DNA of 22,083 nucleotides from Phycisphaerales bacterium. Lineage in GTDB: Bacteria; Planctomycetota; Phycisphaerae; Phycisphaerales; UBA1924. How positions within the stretch are numbered: position 1 is the first letter of the stretch; each line of letters opens with the position of its first letter. Shown one piece after another: positions 1 to 6,171 of this stretch. Made by a program: the position numbers and the translations under genes. The notes under the pieces were generated by a model. That model was not told the DNA's origin, did no database searches, and saw only the letters and a list, made by a program, of their open reading frames with translations. The stretch lies in assembly GCA_016764015.1 (NCBI GenBank), contig JAESSR010000296.1:1-22083 (forward strand). Direction: 5' to 3'.

Positions 1-513
1 AATACCAAGCGCACGGAATCGTTTGAGTCGTTCCCACTCTTGCACTCGTTCTGGATCGCTATTGAAGAACGCCAACGCTGAGCTGGTGTCATTGATCAAC
101 GCATCCGCCATCACGCGAGAATACCTTGCCTTGAGCATCTGGTACCGAATGTCAAGGAATCCTTCATGGGCGTCAATGTCATTGCGAAGGATCATCGCAC
201 GCTTGTGTGTTGCTCCAACAAAATCTCGATGAAACCGATCTTTATACTCGGTTTGGGTTGATGGAACAGACATCTTCATCGCCTGGATCCATTTGAGCAG
301 GTGCTCACTATTTGTTGTGTCCTTGTTGACCGCCTTAGAATACGCAAGCTCGGCGAGCTCGTAATCACCCGCCGCCATGTACTCATCTCCCCGGAGCGAT
401 AAATCGTCGGCACTCTTATAAGCGACCGAATACGCGACCATCAGCAGACCCAAAAGGGCAATCACACCAACAATCAAGAGAATCACGAATCGTGTATTTA
501 CGCGAGATGCCAT
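1..513 (-). CDS. Membrane-anchored TPR-repeat protein (3' end outside window)
   Basis: The frame is open from an ATG at 513 to the window edge (171 codons, no stop), so only the N-terminal part is present. Residues 8-30 form one hydrophobic segment, consistent with a membrane anchor or uncleaved signal. It is followed by a TPR-like helical pair (RGDEYMAAGDYELAELAYSK, about residues 43-62) and further helical sequence. An AAGG about 12 nt upstream is a weak ribosome site. It is the third co-directional gene after exosortase and EpsI-like genes, but a 140-bp gap with several dyads separates it from them, so it may be transcribed separately. TPR proteins commonly act as scaffolds in secretion or polysaccharide systems. 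A role with the exosortase locus is inferred from position only. Confidence 0.75.
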   Translation of the reverse strand, partial: MASRVNTRFVILLIVGVIALLGLLMVAYSVAYKSADDLSLRGDEYMAAGDYELAELAYSKAVNKDTTNSEHLLKWIQAMKMSVPSTQTEYKDRFHRDFVGATHKRAMILRNDIDAHEGFLDIRYQMLKARYSRVMADALINDTSSALAFFNSDPERVQEWERLKRFRALGI

Positions 514-544
514 CGGTTCGACCTTGCTTTCTTATTGCCAGCCT

Positions 545-577
545 ACGCTAGCGTCTCTCGCGGGCTCGGCGCCCGCG
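545..577. repeat. Intergenic palindrome plus GC-rich hairpin
   Basis: A perfect 10-bp palindrome ACGCTAGCGT (545-554) is followed by a hairpin with arms CGCGGGC (559-565) and GCCCGCG (571-577) around a 5-nt loop. No T-run follows on either strand, so it is not a standard intrinsic terminator. Position and GC-rich symmetry suggest a REP-like intergenic element, but no second copy with this sequence was seen in the window. Confidence 0.5.
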
Positions 578-601
578 TTATCGTCTCTATTTGTATCTGC
601 T

Positions 602-621
602 CAAATGATCGAGATCATTTG
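602..621. promoter_or_regulatory. Operator-like dyad upstream of the TPR gene
   Basis: Arms CAAATGATC (602-610) and GATCATTTG (613-621) are perfect 9-bp inverted repeats around GA. A 2-bp centre suits a dimeric DNA-binding protein better than an RNA hairpin. It lies 33 bp past the stop of the EpsI-like gene and about 90 bp before the TPR gene start, so it could control the latter. No matching -10/-35 pair was identified. Confidence 0.35.
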
Positions 622-653
622 GAAGCAGTTACCGTCACTTACTACAGTATGCA

Positions 654-1592
654 CTAAGCATCGTTTGCTCTGGGATTGTCCGGAGGGTAAACCCCGGTTT
701 GCACATCAACCCAATCGGGTACGCATCGCATAATTTCCCCGATGAGTTCGCCCAGCAACTCGCCGCTGGATTCAACGAATGCATCGAACGAATCAAAGGT
801 TCCTCCGGTCACCTGGACCTTGAGAAAATACGCATAATCATCTTCAAGATTGAACGCCAACTGGCGGACATCATTGGCGTTGGCCTTGGTGCCTCCATTG
901 GCGATAAAGAAATACCCTGCATAGAGCTTGCTGCCGTCTGGGGCAATAAACTCCGAGACCCGCATCCTGATCGGCGAGTCGGGCCCAACCCCGCGGGGCA
1001 ACCGAATCCGTGATCCAGGGGCATCGCTCAACTCAGGGTCATTGTTGAGCCGAACCGTGTAGAGAGCTCCATCACGCCCGGCAAACTCCGCAGGAACAGT
1101 CTTGTCAACACGCCAAGATTGGGTATCCATCGGGACATCCATCACCCGTGAAAAATCACCCTGCTGCAACCCGCCACCAACAAAGCATCGCTCGGGCACA
1201 TGAGGCACCGTATCAATCATCCCAGTGTAGTACGCCGTATGCAGATCGAGCACGATCGGATTCTTAGGGTCTTCATCACGCGTGCGGTAGTAGTTGCGAG
1301 AGAGATAGTTCTCGGTGCCCAGAGTCTCAACGAGTTCAGCACCAATAACCTGGTCTGCACCAATTTTTTGCCATCCTGGGGTTCTATCAGGAATCGATGA
1401 GACCTGTCGATGATCCTTGGGATAGATCGCGATCTTCTGCATATGCACGCCAAAGAGATTGATGTATGCCCCGATCGCACCCGCACCGATGAGCATCATC
1501 ACAGATGCAACAATACAAATCGTGCCCTGCTTGATCCTTTCATTGGATGAATCTTGGATCGAATCTGGATTTGTTTGTTTATCGAGACTCAT
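654..1592 (-). CDS. EpsI-like exosortase-associated protein (DUF3485 family)
   Basis: The 312-residue protein has one N-terminal TM segment (about 24-44) and a soluble, probably extracytoplasmic domain. The signature HVPERCFVGGG (H131, C136) matches the H-x-P-E-x-C-x-x-GGG motif of EpsI proteins, which occur fused to or beside exosortases and are linked to exopolysaccharide production. The downstream half (PIRMRVSEFI, YAGYFFIANG) fits the beta-rich DUF3485 fold. Its ATG overlaps the exosortase stop by 4 bp (ATGA), which indicates translational coupling and joint function. Here the EpsI module is a separate protein and not a C-terminal exosortase domain. The molecular function of EpsI is not established. 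Confidence 0.88.
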   Translation of the reverse strand: MSLDKQTNPDSIQDSSNERIKQGTICIVASVMMLIGAGAIGAYINLFGVHMQKIAIYPKDHRQVSSIPDRTPGWQKIGADQVIGAELVETLGTENYLSRNYYRTRDEDPKNPIVLDLHTAYYTGMIDTVPHVPERCFVGGGLQQGDFSRVMDVPMDTQSWRVDKTVPAEFAGRDGALYTVRLNNDPELSDAPGSRIRLPRGVGPDSPIRMRVSEFIAPDGSKLYAGYFFIANGGTKANANDVRQLAFNLEDDYAYFLKVQVTGGTFDSFDAFVESSGELLGELIGEIMRCVPDWVDVQTGVYPPDNPRANDA

Positions 1593-2542
1593 AGCGTAGC
1601 CCCCTGAGTCGGCTGCTCATCGCTCGAGATTAACCGGTTGAGCATCCATGCCATCGCCAAGAAAAGCAATAACGAAGGCACCAACAACAGTGTCCCGATG
1701 ACCGTATGGGCATCGCCCGATGCCAGATCAGGATTCACAAGCATCAACAGCCCCAGCACCGTGACGCGGATCATATTCATGAACACAGCGACCGGGCCGG
1801 CAATGAGTATCAACCCGATCCGCTGCCACCACTGGGTTGAACCCATCAGTGCCACCGCGACTGCCAGCGCATAAAACGCCACGACCATACGCATGCCAGA
1901 GCACGCCTCAGCAACATTCATCGGCAACTGCTCACCCTGATTCGTCAAGATCATCAATGTGTTGCCATCAATATCAACCGTGAACCAATCAAATGGCGTG
2001 CCGATCAGATTCATAATCAACCATGAGCCCTGCGATGCAATTAGCTGGAGCTTGAAGGTCACCATGAGCATGATCTGCTCAGCGACCGTGATCATCAGTA
2101 CGAGATAGCTAATCGGTAAAAACAAGTATCGAAATACCTTCGGGCCAACCATCCAAAGCACCAATGCACCCAGCGTCATCACCAAGCTCATGCCTTGAAG
2201 CATGTGGTTGCGCACCATGAACATGTTGTACGCGTACGCCTGGATGCCGAGGACAAACGGGATAAACGCGGGCCAAAAAATCGTCGTTGGCGTCCGAGCA
2301 ATCTTCTCTCGCTGCTGGTAGATCATGTACCCGCCAATCAGCGGGATCACAAAGACATGCCCCCAGTCTTCAGGGAACTTGAAGCTGATCTCGCCTTGAT
2401 GCCAGAACCATCGGAAGAACAACACGAAAAAGCTCAATCCGACGATCCCCGTGATCGTTAACCCCGGGCGCGTAAATATCCCCAGCACACGATCTTGCGT
2501 GTGCGATGGAGGTGTGCTCGTGTTGGTTTTTATACTGCTCAT
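1589..2542 (-). CDS. Exosortase (transmembrane cysteine protease/transpeptidase)
   Basis: A 317-residue polytopic membrane protein with about eight hydrophobic segments. The exosortase triad is visible: C214 in EACSGMRMVVAF, R259 in MNMIRVTVLGLL and H279 in DAHTVIGTLLL. By family knowledge, exosortases process C-terminal sorting tags (PEP-CTERM-like) on exported proteins and co-occur with exopolysaccharide genes. The gene overlaps the EpsI-like gene by 4 bp. The ATG at 2542 is the first in frame after an upstream stop; a GAGGA lies about 17 nt upstream, which is rather far, so a non-ATG upstream start is possible. The subfamily (for example a planctomycete-type XrtU) cannot be fixed from sequence alone. 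No protein with an obvious sorting tag is encoded in this window. Confidence 0.93.
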   Translation of the reverse strand: MSSIKTNTSTPPSHTQDRVLGIFTRPGLTITGIVGLSFFVLFFRWFWHQGEISFKFPEDWGHVFVIPLIGGYMIYQQREKIARTPTTIFWPAFIPFVLGIQAYAYNMFMVRNHMLQGMSLVMTLGALVLWMVGPKVFRYLFLPISYLVLMITVAEQIMLMVTFKLQLIASQGSWLIMNLIGTPFDWFTVDIDGNTLMILTNQGEQLPMNVAEACSGMRMVVAFYALAVAVALMGSTQWWQRIGLILIAGPVAVFMNMIRVTVLGLLMLVNPDLASGDAHTVIGTLLLVPSLLLFLAMAWMLNRLISSDEQPTQGATL

Positions 2543-2738
2543 GAATGCTGCTTTGGTATTCCTCGACTGACTCGAATATGAGTCGTACCACCAGTTTCGG
2601 TCGATTTATGGGTCCGCTTTGGCCCGCTCTTCAGGTCTGTGATGATTGGCGTGAAATCATGATCCAGCACGATAAAACCCGAGTTGGAGCGCAGATTTGA
2701 CGAAGCGATGGAAAGCAGAGCGCAAAAATGAATCCACT
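2543..2738 (-). other. Leader region of the exosortase operon
   Basis: This 196-bp stretch lies between the terminator of the export lipoprotein gene and the exosortase start. The terminator implies that the exosortase/EpsI operon has its own promoter here. I could not assign a convincing -35/-10 pair and see no short gene. Confidence 0.4.
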
Positions 2739-2770
2739 AAAAAACAATCCCTGCCAGTTGGCAAGGATTG
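2739..2770 (-). terminator. Rho-independent terminator of the export lipoprotein gene
   Basis: Read on the minus strand, CAATCCTTGCC, a 4-nt loop and GGCAGGGATTG form an 11-bp stem with one G-U pair, directly followed by TGTTTTTTA. It lies 87 bp past the stop of the gene at 2857-4440 and separates it from the exosortase operon. Confidence 0.85.
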
Positions 2771-2856
2771 ATACGCTGTGAGATTTATTGAGGTTCATCC
2801 AATCGCAAGTCAGGCAGCAAGATCAAGCAGAAAGCTCGGTACACACGCTGTTATCA

Positions 2857-4440
2857 TTATCGGCTGAAGTTGGTCGGCGGTGCGCCAAAGACATCATTAC
2901 CAAAGTTGCGATCAAGCAAGAAACCAAACCCATAACTGCTCCGGAAACCGCCCCGAATCACCGCCAAAGGCGTTGCCCAGAACTTCGTACCAATATTGAT
3001 CAGATCGTCGGGCTTGATGTAAATATCAGGCTGGGTTCCTTCGACAATTGCCCGGTAGTTGAGCATAATCGTCGCTTGCTCATCGACACCCACGATCCGG
3101 GTAAGATCAACCCGTTCGGGTACAGCCGTTGGACCAAGATCACCCGCAGCAGCAATCGCACGCAAAAGGGTCATCTTGCCAACCGCAGGCAGGTTGTACA
3201 CGCCCGGGCCATTGATTTCGCCCCGGATGTAATAGAAACCAGTCGCTGCGGGCGGCACATGAATGATGTCGCCCGGACGAATCACGATGTTATATCGAGC
3301 ATCACCCGAAACAAGGGGTTTTACAGGCACGCGGATTACCCGTTGGGTAAAGAGCTCGCCTCGCGAGTCGCGCGGGGTCATCTGTCCGTGTTCTTTGATC
3401 AGTCGACGAGCCGCAACCGGTGCAGACTCACGAATCCATTGCCCGCTGCGAAAGCGCCATTTGGGTGCTGGCGGGGCGAGCGAAGATGCTGTGTTTGAGC
3501 TCGAAGTGCTCTGGGAACTCGTTGATGATTCAATCAGATCAATCAAAGGCTCTTCGTCCGCAGGCTGAGAGATCACGCGATTGGGGACAAGCCCGCTGTT
3601 CGCACCAGAGCGCGACCCGGAGAGCATCCCCGGAGCAGACAGATCATCGATGACATCGAGCAGGCTCTCGCCCGTAGGCGTATCAAAAGAATCATTTGGT
3701 GCATTGGCACCATCGAAAATATCGTCATCACCCGGAACTTCAGGCTGGAGCGTGCCTGCTCCATCATCGAGAGGCACTTGACGAATCACAAAGATATCTC
3801 TGGTGAACTCAGGGAACCCGCCAGCAGCGATCAACGCTTCGAGAATGCGGAAGTCAGCACTCAGAATGGAGTACGGGCCGGCACCGCTAACATTGCCCCA
3901 AAGATGGAACACCTGTTGTCGACGCTGTTGGACGACGACCGAGACCAACGGACGAGCAATCAATGGCGCCATCTTGATACTAATCGCACCTGAAACATCG
4001 GTTTCGGTCAGGTTGTTGACCAAGATTCGCCCAAGCTGAGGAATCTCGATGTACCCGTTCTGGTCGATCTGGCGTGAAGCAAACCACGCCTCGCCACGAT
4101 TGATCAGGTCATAAATCGTCAGGTCAAGGAAGTCGCCAGGGCCAACCCGATAGATATCCGCTTCGGGGATCAGGTCCTGCGAGGTGATCTCAGAAATCTC
4201 AACCCACTCAGAGCTTGGATCTTCGATCGCCCCGATGTGATTCAGAATCGGCACACTCGTCGGCGTGCGCTCCCATCGCCCGACCGTTGATGGGTCAAGG
4301 AATGAATCCCATGTGCATCCACTCAGGAATAGTGTCCCGACGGCTGCAGCCGCGAGACACACGAGCGTCTTGGGCTTTGAGCCCTGACGGGCTGAGCGAT
4401 GAGTACGAATAGTTGTTCTTTTTTGGACGATTTGACGCAC
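2857..4440 (-). CDS. Wza-like polysaccharide export outer-membrane lipoprotein
   Basis: With the chosen GTG start the protein has 527 residues. A basic N-terminus, hydrophobic core and lipobox LSGC (C42) indicate a lipoprotein. A Poly_export domain begins near residue 97 (YRVGPGDFLDLTIYD) and ends near 172. SLBB-type domains follow: the first begins at VFHLWGNVSGAGPYSI (about 177) and resumes at RYNIVIRPGDIIHVP; the second is FYYIRGEINGPGVYNLP (about 403-450). By family knowledge such proteins form the outer-membrane channel for exported polysaccharide. A low-complexity, acidic and Ser-rich stretch of about 140 residues (226-365) interrupts the first SLBB unit. The frame is open upstream to a GTG at 4482, but the GTG at 4440 has CAGGAG 7 nt ahead. 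The gene ends in its own terminator. Confidence 0.9.
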   Translation of the reverse strand: MRQIVQKRTTIRTHRSARQGSKPKTLVCLAAAAVGTLFLSGCTWDSFLDPSTVGRWERTPTSVPILNHIGAIEDPSSEWVEISEITSQDLIPEADIYRVGPGDFLDLTIYDLINRGEAWFASRQIDQNGYIEIPQLGRILVNNLTETDVSGAISIKMAPLIARPLVSVVVQQRRQQVFHLWGNVSGAGPYSILSADFRILEALIAAGGFPEFTRDIFVIRQVPLDDGAGTLQPEVPGDDDIFDGANAPNDSFDTPTGESLLDVIDDLSAPGMLSGSRSGANSGLVPNRVISQPADEEPLIDLIESSTSSQSTSSSNTASSLAPPAPKWRFRSGQWIRESAPVAARRLIKEHGQMTPRDSRGELFTQRVIRVPVKPLVSGDARYNIVIRPGDIIHVPPAATGFYYIRGEINGPGVYNLPAVGKMTLLRAIAAAGDLGPTAVPERVDLTRIVGVDEQATIMLNYRAIVEGTQPDIYIKPDDLINIGTKFWATPLAVIRGGFRSSYGFGFLLDRNFGNDVFGAPPTNFSR

Positions 4441-4447
4441 TGGGCAT

Positions 4448-4453
4448 CTCCTG
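4448..4453 (-). promoter_or_regulatory. Shine-Dalgarno deciding a GTG start
   Basis: On the minus strand CAGGAG is followed by 7 nt (ATGCCCA) and then GTG at 4440. It overrides the longer GTG-initiated frame from 4482 and the out-of-frame ATG inside the spacer. Confidence 0.7.
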
Positions 4454-4805
4454 CATGTTCGTCTAGTGTAATCAACCGGCACCCTTGCCCGGTCTTTTTT
4501 GGGCTGTCCTCACCTGTATGTTCGATTTGCCCATACATGGGGCTAGATCAAACAAACACGCTCAGAACAGTCATCTCAATGCATGATAGCAACGAACACA
4601 ACCCCGTGTGGGGCCCTGCGCTATCAACTCATTGATCTGTCCATCGGCCACAACGATCGCTGAGGTTGATTTCGATGTCCAAAATACGCGAAAAGGTCCG
4701 AGAGTGTGCGGCTGGATTGTCCAAAATCATGGATTTTCTTCATCTGGCGCACCGTGTGCGCCCTCGCTCAGGCTCTGATCTAGAATACCAGCTACATGGT
4801 CGATC
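4454..4805. other. Divergent intergenic region between the export lipoprotein gene and lipA
   Basis: This 350-bp region has no convincing gene. It holds a weak hairpin ACCGG...CCGGT followed by CTTTTTT on the plus strand (about 4475-4499), with no plus-strand gene ahead of it to terminate. It also holds a small dyad CCCC-GTGT-GGGG (4602-4613), two copies of TGTCCAAAAT about 45 bp apart, and the dyad and -10-like element listed separately. Promoters for both flanking genes should lie here. Confidence 0.5.
4746..4786 (+). promoter_or_regulatory. Possible lipA promoter with dyad over the -35 region
   Basis: A perfect dyad GGCGCAC-CGT-GTGCGCC (4746-4762) lies just upstream of a TAGAAT hexamer (4781-4786). 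At 17-nt spacing the -35 position would be GCGCCC inside the dyad, which is unlike consensus, so activator-dependent or repressible initiation is possible. The assignment is tentative. Confidence 0.35.
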
Positions 4806-5969
4806 ATGGAGCATACAAGCCTTGATGTTCCGGTCGGCCAGTTGACGGATGCCCTGAGATTCAATGATATAAGCGATATGAACGATATGAGCGATCAACC
4901 AGCACAACCCGATGTCCATCAGCCGATCACCGGGCTCGAACGGACACTCAATCGTCATCCACGCCGATTGGGGGGGGATCCGGTTGCGAACCTCAAACCC
5001 ATCTTTTCACTCTCGGGGATGATTCTCAACAACAATGACGATGCGGTGCATCATCTCAATCAGAAGAAAAAACCCGATTGGCTCCGCGCCAAAATCCCTG
5101 GCGGGAAAGGGTTTAAGGCCACCAGAGACAAAGTCCACGCCCACGGGTTGCACACCGTCTGCGAAGAAGCCATGTGCCCCAATCTCGGTGAATGCTGGGA
5201 ACGAGGCGTCGCGACGATTATGATCCTAGGCGACACCTGCACCCGCGCCTGCGGGTTCTGCAATGTCAAAACCGGCAAACCAGGTCCGGTTGATAAGGAC
5301 GAGCCTCGCCGAGTTGCAGAATCACTCCAGGGAGCGGGTCTCAAGCACATCGTGATTACCTCGGTCGATCGCGACGATTTGCCCGATGGCGGGGCAGGAA
5401 TCTGGGCCGAGACCATCATGCGGACCCGTGAGGCATGCCCGGACATGTCCATCGAAGTGCTTGTCGGCGATTTCAAAGGCGACGAAGCCGCCCTGCAGAT
5501 GGTCATCGATGCCAAACCCAATATTCTGGCCCATAATCTCGAAACCGTCCGCCGATGTCACCCTGCAGTGCGCCCGAGCGCCAAGTTCGAGCGAACAATG
5601 GAACTCCTCTGCCGGGTCAAAGCCCAAGGCGGCGTCGCCAAGACTGGAATCATGGTCGGGATTGGTGAACGAAAAGAAGAAGTCTTTGAACTCTTCGATC
5701 AGATCGTCGAAATGACTGCCAATCACGATGGCCCGCGCGATCGAAAGAATGAATCGCAAGGCGATCCGTGCGACATCATCACCATCGGGCAATACCTCCA
5801 GCCGACACGCAATCACTTGCCGATTGATAGGTGGGTTCATCCGGACGAGTTTGCCCAGTACAAAGTAGTTGGGGAAGCCGCGGGGCTCAAACTTGTGGTG
5901 AGTGGGCCTTTGGTTCGCTCGAGCTATTTGGCTGATGAACAGGCTGATATGTTTGCGATGCTCAGCTAA
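4806..5969 (+). CDS. lipA: Lipoyl synthase (radical SAM)
   Basis: LipA inserts two sulfurs into octanoyl groups on E2/H proteins to make lipoyl cofactors. Both iron-sulfur signatures are intact: C119/C124/C130 in CEEAMCPNLGECW (auxiliary cluster) and C145/C149/C152 in CTRACGFC (radical-SAM cluster). The C-terminal RSSY motif (371-374) that ligates the auxiliary cluster is present, as is GIMVGIGE (281-288). At 387 residues it exceeds the usual 290-330. The excess is an N-terminal extension of about 75 residues without motifs and a short polar insert (about 304-322). No start has a good ribosome site; Met25, Met28 and Met72 (5019) are alternatives, and Met72 would give a normal-length enzyme. 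No lipB is adjacent, so octanoyl transfer must be encoded elsewhere. Confidence 0.95.
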   Translation: MEHTSLDVPVGQLTDALRFNDISDMNDMSDQPAQPDVHQPITGLERTLNRHPRRLGGDPVANLKPIFSLSGMILNNNDDAVHHLNQKKKPDWLRAKIPGGKGFKATRDKVHAHGLHTVCEEAMCPNLGECWERGVATIMILGDTCTRACGFCNVKTGKPGPVDKDEPRRVAESLQGAGLKHIVITSVDRDDLPDGGAGIWAETIMRTREACPDMSIEVLVGDFKGDEAALQMVIDAKPNILAHNLETVRRCHPAVRPSAKFERTMELLCRVKAQGGVAKTGIMVGIGERKEEVFELFDQIVEMTANHDGPRDRKNESQGDPCDIITIGQYLQPTRNHLPIDRWVHPDEFAQYKVVGEAAGLKLVVSGPLVRSSYLADEQADMFAMLS

Positions 5970-6161
5970 CGCATGAACAAGATCAGGCAATGGATTCGAC
6001 ACCAATGATGCAATATTGGGTCGGTGAAACGGTCTGGGCAGTATTCCCCCTTTTGAGTCATGCAGTATCCAATCGGTTGTAGTGGAAGGTTTTAAGTACA
6101 CTCTCCATGTGATTCATCCGAGCTTAGAGAGTGCGTCCAACTCATTTGGACTTACGAAGTT

Positions 6162-6166
6162 AGGAG
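6162..6166 (+). promoter_or_regulatory. Shine-Dalgarno deciding the GGDEF/EAL gene start
   Basis: AGGAG lies 5 nt before the ATG at 6172. The frame extends upstream to another ATG at 6082 that lacks a ribosome site, so 6172 is preferred. It places a TM segment directly at the N-terminus. Confidence 0.7.
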
Positions 6167-6171
6167 CAAGG

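Noticed and set aside
2788..3498. 236-codon plus-strand frame over the export lipoprotein gene
   Set aside because: Antisense to a well-supported coding region; no motif and no ribosome site.
4475..4499. Hairpin plus CTTTTTT that looks like a plus-strand terminator
   Set aside because: The stem is only 5 bp with a 9-nt loop and there is no plus-strand gene ahead of it.
6077..6087. TGTAGTGGAA shared with 14413-14422 upstream of two genes
   Set aside because: Only 10 bp match, flanks are unrelated, and spacing does not fit a sigma-54 or other known promoter; probably chance.
5322..6101. 259-codon minus-strand frame over lipA
   Set aside because: Shadow of the lipoyl synthase gene, whose Fe-S motifs lie on the other strand.
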